Shown here piece by piece: positions 23,175 through 33,915 of a stretch of 64,000 nucleotides of DNA. Each line of letters opens with the position of its first letter. The stretch's first letter is position 1. The stretch is taken from contig OY811972.1 of NCBI GenBank assembly GCA_963681505.1, positions 7,500,342-7,564,341 of the forward strand, written 5' to 3'. Both the position numbers and the translations under genes were made by a program. A model generated the notes under the pieces. It saw only the letters and a list, made by a program, of their open reading frames with translations. It had not been told where the DNA came from and searched no databases. This DNA comes from Eunapius fragilis. Taxonomy: Eukaryota > Porifera > Demospongiae > Spongillida > Spongillidae.

Positions 23175-23426
23175 ATGTTAGGCGAGTGTATAAAAAGGCA
23201 CAAAGTTAATGGTGAAACACTAACTGAGGTTAGAGAAAGGTATTGTATACCAGTGGAAGGAGTGTCACAAGAGTCATACACATTTGAGGAATTTGTACGA
23301 GCTCCTCTGAAGGCTCCAAAGCCACCACCACTTCCAGAATGCAGAGTAATGTTCTTTCCAGCTGTTTTCTACACCGGAGTTGACTATGCAGGCCCTTTGC
23401 TTATTTGCTCACCACAATTATCCTAA
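23175..23426 (+). pseudogene. BEL/Pao-type integrase fragment
   Basis: An 83-codon open frame with a CIKRHKVNGE-type start, then APKPPPLPECRV, then FYTGVDYAGPLLI. In BEL/Pao elements a PPLP-RV block followed by F-TGVD-AGPL marks the junction between the integrase zinc-binding region and the first catalytic Asp of the DDE core. The frame stops soon after and is abutted by the LTR-like sequence of gypsy element 2. No other BEL/Pao domains were seen nearby. Confidence 0.7.
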
Positions 23427-23459
23427 TCAACCAAGGTCTGGATTGCATTGTTCACATGT

Positions 23460-23639
23460 TGTGACTAGGGTTGTGCATCTGGACAGCTCAAGATCAGTCG
23501 AAACACACGTTTATCGATGTCTTAAGAGGTTTATAGCCAGATAAGGACTGCCAAGGTGTTTCATAACGAAGAGAAATTCAACCGTGTTTGTGGTCATACC
23601 CCGGCAGCTTCTTACTGATGCACGCGTAATACCGTTACA
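23460..23639 (+). repeat. Putative 5' LTR remnant of gypsy element 2
   Basis: It ends ACCGTTACA, three bases before a TGGTGGCAGCGGGGGGATC primer-binding-type site at 23643. The start is uncertain; TGTGACTAGGG at 23460 is one choice. It does not align well with the candidate 3' LTR at 25967-26064, so one or both are truncated. Confidence 0.5.
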
Positions 23640-23696
23640 TTTTGGTGGCAGCGGGGGGATCTGCGTTCGGTAGTTGTCTCGACAACCCACACAGCA

Positions 23697-24610
23697 GTGC
23701 GTAAATGTAATGTGTGTACGACTACGCATTCTGGCCGGCAGTACGTTAAGCGGACTGAAGGAAGCAAAATGTCAGAAAGAGAATACACCACGGCGGAGGG
23801 TCCGGTGAATGACATTATGTGCATATTGTTGGAGGACAAAAGGAATCAAGAGCTCCAAGTGGAAAAAGAAAGGCACCAATGAGAGGGGCTGGAGAAGAGA
23901 GCAGCTTCGCGACCAGCTGGAGGTCCTACAAGGAATGTGGGAAGACTCACAGCAAGAGACCTTGCAGAACAGAGCCGAAGGAAGGGCTGCGCGAAATCAC
24001 TGGGAAGGTGAGTTGAAACTAACGAAAATATCCGAACAGAACGACATAGAAGCATACCTGACCACATACGAGCAAATGATGGTCATTTACGAGGTTTCAG
24101 AGGAGCGCTAGGCGGTGCGCCTTGCGTCACTGTTGACAGGCAAAGCGAGAGTGCGTATGCAGCGATGAGGGCCAACGATGCGCTGCACTATCAGGTCCTG
24201 AAAGAGGCGATCCTGAAACGATACGAGATATCGGAAGACTCGTACAGACACAAATTTCGTAGGGTGGAAAAATGAGCGGAGGAATCGGTAAGCGTTATGG
24301 CAGTACAGCTTACCGATGTCTTCTGAAGGTGGACAAGGAGTTGTGCGACGGTGGAGCAGCTGGCGAACTTGATGGTCAAGGAGCAGCTGCTCAACACACA
24401 TCCTGTGAACATCAAGATCTGGGTGGAAAAAAGGTCGGAGACTGCAAAGGCAGCAGCACAGTTGGCCGACGATTACTTCCAAGCGCACAAGCAGGCTACA
24501 AACCCATTCAAGCAGGTCGAGGGCAAGACACCCATGGAATCTCAGGGTACTAGGCGGTGTTACACTTGTAAGCAGTCAGGCCATTTTGCTAAAGATTGTT
24601 CCGTATAGGA
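23697..24610 (+). pseudogene. Ty3/gypsy gag remnant 2 with CCHC knuckle
   Basis: The gag reading is spread over three frames. At 24020-24270 are SEQNDIEAYLTTYEQMM and KEAILKRYEIS, a SCAN-like capsid fold typical of vertebrate- and invertebrate-type gypsy gag. At 24554-24605 is the zinc knuckle CYTCKQSGHFAKDC (CX2CX4HX4C), intact. Frameshifts around 24110 and 24270 break the protein. It would have coated element RNA in particles. A possible start Met lies in the frame at 23769. Confidence 0.8.
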
Positions 24611-24837
24611 AAGTGGAAGGGCCGAAAGCACGTTAACCGGCAAGAACGGAAGGGAGTCGGAGTCAAATGGCGTTGTGGCAAGGCAACCAGGAGAAATGAG
24701 GGACTGGACGAAAGTATAATGCTACAACTGTGGAAAGAAGGGGCTAGGGGTCCAGATACTGCCCTAACAACGCCCTGTATTGTGCTGGGTGAAAGGACAA
24801 GAACATACAGCAGAGCGGAGTAGTCAATGAACAAAGG

Positions 24838-25978
24838 GTGAAAGATATAGTGTTGGACACTGGATGCTCTCAAACTGTACATAGTTGCCTTATACCCTCA
24901 GACCAACTGCTGGAAGAGGATGGCATGGTGGTAAGATGTGTGCATCGTGACTCTGCATTGTACCGTTGTGCAACGTTAGGATTGAGTTGGAGGGACGCTA
25001 CATTCAAACGATCGCTGCCGTGTTGGAAACTCCACCCATTGGGCACTGATGTCAGCGAACTAAGTAAATTGTTTGGAATGAAGATAGCCCCATATAAACC
25101 TCAAGGGAATGGAATGGTGGAGCAATTTAATCGGACCCTTCTGGACATGCTGGCCACAGTTGTTGGAGATCACCCATCTGACTGGGAAATGTGCATTCGA
25201 AAACTGTGTTTTGCCTATAACACAAGTACCCATTTTTCCACAGGCTTCACACCATTGTATCTAATGTTTGGTCGGCAGGCATCCATTCTTGTTGATCTGA
25301 TGTTCCCTTTTAACCTAGGTCCTGAAAAGGAACTTCGAACATATGTGGAGCAGTTGCGGAAAGGATTGCGTGATGCTTATGCTATCGTCCGGGAGAATTG
25401 TGACGCCCATCACCATCGGCAAAAGACCTTGTATGATCGCAAAGTCTCTGGTCAACCGTGTGGACAAGGGGCTTTAGTGTGGCTGTTCGACCCAGCAGTA
25501 CCACGTGGGAAATGCAAAAAACTTCATCACCCGTGGAAAGGCCTTTTCGTAGTTGTGGATAAAGTGGGCGACAGCACCTACAAGATTCAGAGGGAAGAAA
25601 GTGTGAAGTTTCACATTGTTCATTTCGATAGACTGAAAGCGGTGCAATTTGAGCGAATCCAAAGATGACCCTCTACCACCTCCTACACCGCCTCTTATTG
25701 CTCACCCTGACGGAGACAGTAATATTCAGGAAAAGGATGAATTAGTACTACTGGATGACGACGATGATGATGACGACAATATGGACTGTGAAATTGCCGA
25801 GCAAATCATTCCGGAAGGTAACCTCCTAGACCAGGGCCAGACAGTTGCAGAAGTCCCTCTAGCGAATCCAGAAGCAGCCGTAACCACCCGACGTTACCCA
25901 GCCAGACACCGTCAGGCTCTGACCACTACGGTCCCTACGTCTCATTTTAGAAAGAGAGGGAGCAATGTAATGAATTGA
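24838..25978 (+). pseudogene. Gypsy element 2 protease-integrase deletion fusion
   Basis: A 276-codon open frame (24838-25668) starts with a retropepsin motif IVLDTGCS. Within about 60 codons it passes directly into the last third of an integrase: APYKPQGNGMVEQFNRTLLD (carrying the third catalytic Glu), CFAYNTSTHFSTGFTP, then a C-terminal GPR-like domain with HHPWKGLFVVVDKVGDSTYK. The whole reverse transcriptase, RNase H and the first part of integrase are missing, apparently by one internal deletion that kept the frame open. A downstream frame to 25978 has an acidic poly-Asp run and an RRYPARHR tail. It cannot reverse transcribe. Confidence 0.82.
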
Positions 25979-26064
25979 ATTGTGCGCTTGCGCACAAAAG
26001 CACAAGTGTACGGAATGACTGATCGTATATATATTTTTGTCATTACTTCTGGCCAATCATTACA
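25967..26064 (+). repeat. Candidate 3' LTR remnant of gypsy element 2
   Basis: It follows a purine tract (AAAGAGAGGGAGCAA), begins TGTAATG and could end CATTACA. If so it is only 98 bp and differs from the 5' repeat, so it is probably truncated or internally deleted. It contains a GTGCGCTTGCGCAC palindrome. Confidence 0.4.
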
Positions 26065-26069
26065 TACCC

Positions 26070-26375
26070 AAGAAATTTCATAAGGCTGTGTTAAATCTAG
26101 CACAGAGTTCCCACAGCTGGCCATCTAGAGAAGCGGAAAATGGCGGACCGCATACTGCAAAGGTTCCACTGGCTGGGAGTGCACCGCGATGTGGCAAGCT
26201 ACTGCAAGGGCTGTGCAGAATGCCAGAAGCTGTCCAGAGGAAAAGTCTGCAGGTTACCACTAGTTCCAATCCCCATGATTTCTGTACCATTTGAACGTAT
26301 AGCTATGGACATTGTGGGGCCATTACCCAGGAGCAGTCATGGAAATCGGTACATATGTCTTGGTGGTGCGCGACT
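26070..26375 (+). pseudogene. Gypsy integrase N-terminal fragment
   Basis: Read across one frameshift near 26125, it shows the integrase zinc-binding region: VLNLAQSS, then the helix MADRILQRFHWLGVHRDV, then CKGCAECQK, giving the CX2C half of the HHCC finger. PFERIAMDIVGPLPRSS follows, carrying the first DDE Asp. It is cut off at the minisatellite starting near 26380. It is a third gypsy lineage fragment, not simply the missing part of element 2, because it lies beyond that element's candidate 3' LTR. Confidence 0.75.
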
Positions 26376-26379
26376 ACAT

Positions 26380-26985
26380 GTATGTGCCTTGTGCATACAT
26401 GGGTGTGTGCAGTGTGTGTGCATAGTGTGTGTGTGCCTGGTGTATGTGCCTTGTTGTACATAGTGCGGGTGCAGTGTGTGTGCCTTGTGTGTGCATGGTG
26501 TATGTGCTTTGTGTGGCATGGTGTGTGTACATGTGTATGCTGTGTGTGCAGTGTGTACCTTGTGGGTACATGGTGTGTGTGCTGTATGTGTGCCTTGTGT
26601 TAGCATGGTGTATGTGCTGTGTGTGTGCCTTGTGTGTGCATGGGGTGTGCGCTGTGTGTGTGCAGTGTGGTGTGTGTGCCTGGTGTATGTGCCTTGTCGT
26701 ACATGGTGTGTGTGTGCAGTGTGTCCCTTGTATGGCAGTGTGTGTGTGTCCCTTGTGTGTGCCTTGTGTGAACATGGTGTGTGTGCTGTGTGTGTGCTTT
26801 GTGGGTACATGGTGTGTATGCATTGTGTGTACACGGTGTATGTGCTTTGTGTGTGCATGGTGTGCATGCCTTGTGTGTGCATGGTGTGTGTCCTAGTGTA
26901 AATGGTGTGTTGTGGTGTGTGTGCTTGTGTGCACAGGTGTGGTGAGTGCTTGTGTGTGTGGTATGTGTTATTGGTTCTAGTGTGA
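26380..26985. repeat. GT-rich minisatellite
   Basis: About 600 bp of TGTGTGTGCCTTGTGTG and CATGGTGTGTGTGC-type units with variable spacing. Long open frames of 130-220 codons on both strands here are low-complexity artefacts (Cys-Val or His-Thr repeats). Confidence 0.92.
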
Positions 26986-27099
26986 TGTATGTGCTCTCCA
27001 CCCACTACTCCTTCAGTACCCTAGCAAACACTGTCTATGCTACATCATCATTGTCTGTGTTTATAAGGTACGGTATATATTTTGCACAACTCAATGTTG

Positions 27100-28960
27100 T
27101 CTGTGTACAAAGTTACATTATAGGTACCGTTCAGGGTCCATCCTTGTGTGGTATAGTTCAAAGCATGGAACCACGCACATGCGTAGATTGCATTGCTTGC
27201 ATTTGTAGGATGTTGTCTTGCGTCCCTTCCACTTTTTGTTAGAACACACAGCACAGTTATGTTGTTCTCTTTTTCCTGTGGGGATAGCCATGCATTGCTA
27301 TGAAGTGGCGCTCTGTTAGCTGGGCAGCTCTTGGTAGTCCACATTTATGAAGTCCATGTTCGTTTGGTGGGGTATCTGCTGCACCGGCATTCACTACCAG
27401 CTGTTCTGCCAATTCTATCCTAAACCTCTGGTGGATTTGAGGCTTTTGCTTCACTTACTTTGTATGTAATGCATACAGAAATGTATGCCTTTACAATCGC
27501 CATTTCAATCAGATGGAAAAAGCCTCTTTTCCACCATTTCTTATTTCTATGACTGAAGCCATAGTAACTGGTAAGTTGGTCATGGCGGTGAACTCTATTC
27601 ATAAAATGATTGTATTGGTCAATGCAAAGTGGTTTAGAAACAATTTCTACCCCACCTGTTGCTTCACCGCTTTTACTGATGGACACCATACTATCATCAT
27701 GTATGGTCCTCAGCATTGCTACTGCCTGTTTGTCCATCCACACCATAGCAAGGTGTTTTCCAGTTGTGCCACTAACCATTGTGTGCGTTTTCATCTTGTG
27801 TTTAGATTTGATGATTTGCGGCAAGCACTTGCGAATGAGGTGCAAGGTGCCAAGTGCCCCAAATCCTTTGGAATGCAGGTCATCAAAGAGTGCTGGGCTG
27901 TGTCGATGCACATGGTGCCCTTTATCACCAAGTTCTTCAAGCAGTTTGAGGACAACCGCATGCCCAAGTCCCTTGCTGTTCAATTGAAGTGAGTCATCTT
28001 TGCCTGTAAATATTAGATATGCATTGGAGGTACAGTACATGTATGTATTCGTCTTACCAGAATACAGCATCCAGTTCCGTACATAACCTGTTGCAGAATC
28101 CGCCAATATAAAGGCCTTAAGTCCCAACTTGATAAGCTACTTTGGATTATATTGGATGAAACCAAGCCTCTACTTGAATTTGATCATCGATTCGTCAATG
28201 GCTAGTTCCCAAACGAGCATGTTCATTTGCTACTGTAGAATCCACGAATGGACGTAACTTGTACAGCCGAACATGACCAACACAACCTTTCTTTATGTAG
28301 TGGCTGTTATCATTCAGGTGGAGAAACTTAATCAATAGACCAAACCTGTTGTGTGTCATTGATGATAAGATGGCTCTATTTTCATAAGGCCAAGTGGTGC
28401 GCCAGTAGTCTTCAATACTGGCGTAACTAAGTAGACCCTAGTTATGATAATTGATATCAACTTTTTCACCTCACAGCTGTCAGTAAGTTTCTAGGCTTGT
28501 ACTCTTGAAAATGTTCTGATTTCATGGATTGATATGAACTGATCTGCATATAGACTGGTTTGGCTGACTATCAAGCCTAAGATGTCATCATCAAATATCA
28601 GCTGGAAGAAATCCAAGATTGTTTTGCCATTCATGTCATGTGTTAACCCTTGAGTTCATGTGTACAGTGGTAGGCTAGTGTGCAAGTTCCTTCTACATGT
28701 AGCTTCCTGCTGATGACCCCCAATTCCATGTCATCTGTCTGTTCAAGGTCATCTGCCACTTCCAAGTTATCCACAACTTTGCGGTCATCCACCACTTCCG
28801 GGTCATCCACCTCGTCGAAAAGAGCAGCTGTTGCCTCATCTTCCTCAACTTGCATGAACCCTACATAACCCTCAAATTCATCTTCGCTGAGCTCATCCCC
28901 GTCGTCAAGCATGTCGAGAACTTGAGTTATGCTGAACCCGCTGCGATTATGCACAGCCAT
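27100..28960 (-). pseudogene. piggyBac transposase pseudogene, copy 1
   Basis: Read right to left, an acidic N-terminus begins at 28960 (MAVHNRSGF, ending in an Asp/Glu-rich stretch). A decayed catalytic region follows near 28190 (VDESMIKFK, with a stop). The 235-codon open frame 28127-27420 carries KAFILADSATGY, GLGHAVVLKLLEELGDKG and a block with WMDKQAVAML. Its end has DQLTSYYGFSHRNKKWWKR, the hallmark of the piggyBac catalytic core. The C-terminal Cys-rich zinc ribbon is visible after a frameshift at about 27150-27330 (ACKQCN-like, with CVVPCFELYHT). Transposase would cut and paste at TTAA. Stops and frameshifts disable it. Confidence 0.85.
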
Positions 28961-29194
28961 TTCAACGCTAACGTACTAGTACTATGTGCGTATTTACGGC
29001 TGCTTGAACCGCTAAAATCGGTGTTGTTGAGTTTCCACATGTTTAAACCGCCAAAAACATGCAGTTGACTAAATGCTCATAAACGTTTGGTAGTCGTACA
29101 GCTAACGTTACGAAAATGATTTCGTTGTTACATGCACGTGCATATATACATGCACACGACGGTTAACACAAGTTAATTTATGTGCGTATATATA

Positions 29195-29243
29195 TATGCA
29201 CTTGGCAGTCAAAGAGTACCCCACGGGTGATGAAAGGGTTAAA
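29195..29243 (-). mobile_element. piggyBac copy 1 terminal repeat and TTAA site
   Basis: On the minus strand a TTAA (29240-29243) is followed by CCCTTTCATCACCCGTGGGG and then TACTCTTTGACTGCCAAGTGCA. The second part matches the termini of the TTAA MITEs (CTCTTTGACCGCCAAGTGCA), tying those to piggyBac. The opposite end near 27000 was not found. Confidence 0.6.
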
Positions 29244-29746
29244 TAAATATTACGTTTTAAGCGCTGATTTCAAAATTCGGATGACTTCCAAATTGATATT
29301 AAAGTTATAAAAAATATGAACATCAAGGTACGACTAATATCTCACGTTTTATAAAATTTATAAAATCTCAGTGTAAAGATAACCCCTGAGAATCGCATGG
29401 GTTTGTTTCTTTTTTGGCTTATATTACTAAATGGTAGTAAGTGTGTTATGGAACTATCATACCAGAGTTATCAACACTGAGGTATATTGTCTAAGATGAC
29501 CCAGCTAATCTAAATGAACTTACCTTTTTGCATTCTATATAAAGAATGAGTTTAGTCCTTGCATAGGAAGTACGCTCGACTTGAGTACATCAGGTGGTTC
29601 ATCTAGAGGCATGATCGCTGCCAGTTCCCCATCAGCTGGTTCACCTAAGGCGCTTCAGGCACAATCGGTTCAACTACTTAGATAACGTCACTGTGGTGCA
29701 TAATTGCCGCCATTACAAGAGGAGGGTCTGCTATAGAGTTGCAAGC

Positions 29747-30055
29747 CGTGTACGCTGGGGGTTTCAAGATGGAGCTACATGTATGAGTGTACCCTGGGGG
29801 TGTGGAGATGGATGTGTACATAGCTATGAGTGTACGTTGGGGGTTTCAAGATGGATGTGTACATAGCTATGAGTATATGCTGGGGGTTTCAAGATGGATG
29901 TGAACATAGCTATGAGTGTACGCTGGGGGTTTCAAGATGGATGTGTACATAGCTATGAGTGTACCCTGGGGGTTTCAAGATGGATGTGTACATAGCTACG
30001 AGTGTATGCTGGGGGTGTCGAGATGGATATGTACATAGTTATGAGTGTACGCATT
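29747..30055. repeat. 43-bp minisatellite, about seven units
   Basis: The unit TGTACGCTGGGGGTTTCAAG plus ATGGATGTGTACATAGCTATGAG repeats with a few substitutions and one short unit. It sits between two piggyBac pseudogenes and is non-coding. Confidence 0.88.
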
Positions 30056-30169
30056 GCGCTTCCAGTGTCAAGATGGATGTGCTCTGGTAGTGTGCTTTAT
30101 TATCATGATGCTGAGCAGGTACAATACTTATGATAATGACACAATGTTGCAATATACATATATGTATTC

Positions 30170-31798
30170 TATTCATCATGGTCGATTTTCTTGTGCCACA
30201 GAGTGAAGCAGTCGTTTGGAAAGCCAGTAAAACAGAGTGGTATGTTGCACCCATTGCAATTCCAGCATGTATCCTTTCGTCTCTTATTTCTTGTGCAAAG
30301 GAGACACTTCTCTTCATTACATGCCCCTTACCTCCATCCATCCTTTTCACTGGCACGTGCAAGAGTTGTACTGGTGGATGTTGTGTGACTGCATATGCTC
30401 GCCCAGGCCTTTTGCGACTGCAATAGTCAACTATCAGCAGACCAGAGAGTCTAAGTCGAAACTCTTTGAAAGGTATGGTTTGTGTTTGGACTGTACCTAA
30501 TCTGTAGTGTTTGTACAGTATATTGTGATGACCACATCAAACAAAAACCAGAATATATATTTGTACATTTTCCTGCACTTTGTTTTTGTTTTGTAATACC
30601 CTCTCAATCGGTCGCCTCTGTCCACAACCTCATAAATGTGTTGAACAAACAGGTAATGAACAGGGTACTTTCACCTTTGACCCATCTTTTATTCGTCGTG
30701 TTACTGTTGACATAGCAGTGGGGTCGAAGCAGCAACTTGATATTACCATTACAGGTTTTTTATCCATCCAGGCGCAGGCCATGACTCCTCCTTTTTGGAC
30801 AGTTAGTGATTCACCCCTTTAGTAGATCATGTGTGAGGTATGTATTATGGTATGCACTGTGCTCGCCTTTGTTTTAATTTTGCCTCTCATAGCTGTGGGA
30901 AAGTACTTCGTATCTTTTTTAGCAACACCACAAGCATATATGCCATTTGTCAACAGATCTTCGATCAAGGTCAGGGACGTGAAGTAATTATCAAAATATA
31001 ATGGTGATGTAGCCCTTTCAACTCAGTAGTAAGATTAACTACTTTTGTGCAGAGCCCTTCTTCGCTTTTGATGCCCTCCTTCCCAATGTATACAAACTAG
31101 TTCGAGAAGTAGCCATTGTTGGCATCTCCAAGAACCCACGCCTTGGTTCCACGCGTTGTTGGCTTCACCGGGAGGTATTGTTTCAAGGAAGACCTACCTT
31201 GAAATTTAATCATTGCTTCGTCAACAGTCACTTCTTTGTGTGCTGAATACACTTCCATGCACTTCTGTGTTATGTAAGTAAGTATTGGCCTTACTTTTCC
31301 TAGATGATCATGACTCTTTTGACCTCTAGGAATGACTAAAGTATTGTCCACAAAATGGTGATATCTCTGCAGCTCCCTGAAGCGGTCTCTGGAAATGCGG
31401 TCAGCAACTGGCCCATACCGCATTATTGGGTTTTTGCTCCAGTACTCAGCAAAGGATGGCAGACAATTTATTGACATCAAGATCTGGAACCCGAAGTAGG
31501 CCTTTAGGTCATCAAATGTGTACTTAGCCCATTTACTGAATCTTTCTGCAGGCATAGTACTTCCTGCATATTGGTTGCTGGCATCGATAATCACCTCTAG
31601 GATTTCATCTGTGAAAAACAGCTTAAAGATATCTAGGGGGTTATCAGGTATTAGGGTATTTGGACCAACAAGACATTCAAATGGCTGAATATCCATTGGA
31701 TGAAGGTGGTAGGCCCATTCAGTATCTTGCTGACACCAACTGTTGTCTGTGAATAGAAGGGTGTAAATGAATTCACTGTATATGTATAACACTTTCAT
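30170..31798 (-). pseudogene. piggyBac transposase pseudogene, copy 2
   Basis: The 233-codon frame 31798-31097 carries the N-terminal half: IPDNPLDIFKLFFTDEILEV, then YFGFQILMSINCLPSFAEYW, then EVTVDEAMIKFQGRSSLKQY with the first catalytic Asp, then KAWVLGDANNGY. Further down are LKGLHHYILI (31020), a WMDKKPVMVISS block (30760) and stops. The C-terminal zinc ribbon is intact in frame near 30170-30330 (CLLCTRN, CWNCNGCNIPLC). It is closely related in architecture to copy 1 and also disabled. Its natural N-terminus may be the fragment at 35765-36826, with insertions in between. Confidence 0.85.
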
Positions 31799-32156
31799 GC
31801 ATCACTACCAGTGTGTGTGATGCATCGGCAGGGGTCGACTTAACGGTACCATAAATGACATTCATATTATTGATGACGTTTGGGGTAATTAAAGTCATTG
31901 TAAAACCTCATCCCGCACGTTTAATGTGATCAGTAGTGCGAGTGGACTTAGTGCGAAATGGGACAATGACCCTGTGCATGCGCTTATTTAACATGTGATA
32001 GGAAGTGAGCGCGCACATTGTGTCTTTGTTTGATTCTATGCAAAATAATGGGCAATAACCACCGCTGATCGATAGTAGCCACTTAAAACGACACGAGGGC
32101 TCCATTGTAAATGAACAGTGGGGTGTATGTGCTGCTCTCTCAATGGGGGGTGAGTA

Positions 32157-33880
32157 CAGTACCGGTCATAATAAAAGTCACGTTCCGTTTTAGTTCTACG
32201 ATCGTAGCACTGTGCAGTCTTTTTAGAACACGAAGATAAAACGATGATCTTATGTACGTGTTAAGGTGATAGGGTACCCTCCTGGAATTTGAAAAAAAAT
32301 CATACTAGCTTGTAGCCTGAGAGCACCTTAGAGGACCATATCATTTTGACAGTTATTAGATGAGCAGTAAAAATGGTACAAATATTCTAAGAACAAAACT
32401 TTATAATTGGTTTGTTGAAAACTGTAGTGCTTAAAAATCACCAAATTTGGAGGATAAATATGAAATAATATCTTCTTTCGTTTGGTGCATTCGTTTCGAA
32501 ACGGAGCAGTAGGTTTGTGCCAAAGCTTATACTAACCATCGTTTCAGGGTGAACTAATTAGGCTACTCATGGATTACTCATGCTGGGCATTCCAGAACAG
32601 CTACTTTATCGTGATTACACGTTCTTCATTACTTAATTGTCCTTTTGGTGCATCGATAACGTTACTACCCTTTTCCACAAATGTACAGCAATTTTTTACA
32701 AAGTTACGCATCCCTGGACGCCATATTTGTACCTTGAAATTGAAATGTTTTTAATAGATAGATTTTCGGTTTTCGGCTATTTAGAAAAAAGTAACTTATT
32801 TTGAAAACAAGGACAAGATATTTTCCTACACGTACGCTCTTCTTGGTGCTTAGCTCCTATCGTAATAATATGCTCAGCACTTGATCATAAGGTCTGTTGT
32901 CCTGAATGTGCAGGAAAAAGAGTTTTTACCGTTCGTATTTCAAGGTGCTCGTAAAACAAGCGGTGCTAGTGTTTCTGCGCGTTATTGAAATGCTATCAAG
33001 GTGGCATATCTTAAACAATAAGGTGGATTCTCTCCGAATTATATACGGTACTTGAACAGAACTACCGATTGTTGATGACGTATTTTAATAATTCAGACCC
33101 CAAAATACATGGCGGACTCAAACTGCGCATGCGTGCGCGAATTACAAGATGGCGGATGCCAAAGTTTAAGGCATTGCGCTCGGTTAAATACGTTACTTAT
33201 CCAAATGATTTCAAGGTGGCATATCTTAAACAATAAGGTGGATCTTACCAACTTTTTTTCCAAAAAAACCACGTTATGGGTACTACTACCTTAACTAGTT
33301 CCGCGAAGTGCACAACTCCGTTTACACCGGTTTTATATAGTAACGCACGCGGTAACACAACGATGACGCTGCGTAGATCGCTGAAAGAATTGAACAATGG
33401 AATTCTAACGTAGCGTATAAAACTGAACAACCGCGTTCGTTCGGAAGATCCGTTTTACTAAATACATTTAAGTAATTATGCCTCCGCCCCTACAGTAAAA
33501 ATCGCTCGCTTCGACCGCTACATGTACTTCTTCTATACGTCTCCTCTTTGAATTCCCAAAATCCTCCCTCCCGAAGGGATAAGTGGATGACGTCATATAA
33601 CAGATGAGACCGCTTTTAATTTTAGCCATACTTAATTGAACCGATCGCGAGCGCTGTTGCAGAACGTCCATCCAAGCGATGTTCTACAACCAATCAAGCG
33701 ATGCGAACGGCTTGGTAACATTTCAAAAACGCGTCTAAAACGCTAGCGATTAACAACTTTTGTGTTAATCATATTTGAAGAATAGCTACGATGCCGAAAC
33801 AAAACGAAACCAGAAGCCATATCTTAGTGCTACGATCGTAGCACTAAAACGGAACGTGACTTTTATTATGGCCGGTACTG
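32157..33880. mobile_element. Tc1/mariner-type element with 50-bp inverted ends, no transposase
   Basis: CAGTACCGGTCATAATAAAA at 32157 mirrors the end at 33880 (TTTTATTATGGCCGGTACTG), and the match continues through the CTACGATCGTAGCAC palindrome. Both ends are flanked by TA. The 1.72-kb interior has no transposase frame. It contains a 32-bp direct repeat (TCAAGGTGGCATATCTTAAA and onward) at 32996 and 33210. Related termini are at 7053 and 13126. Confidence 0.82.
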
Positions 33881-33915
33881 TACATATAAGACTTTGCACA
33901 CAGCATGGTAGCTTT

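Noticed and set aside
26337-27005. Long frames of 130-222 codons on both strands
   Set aside because: They are translations of a GT-rich minisatellite (Cys-Val or His-Thr repeats) with no domain structure.
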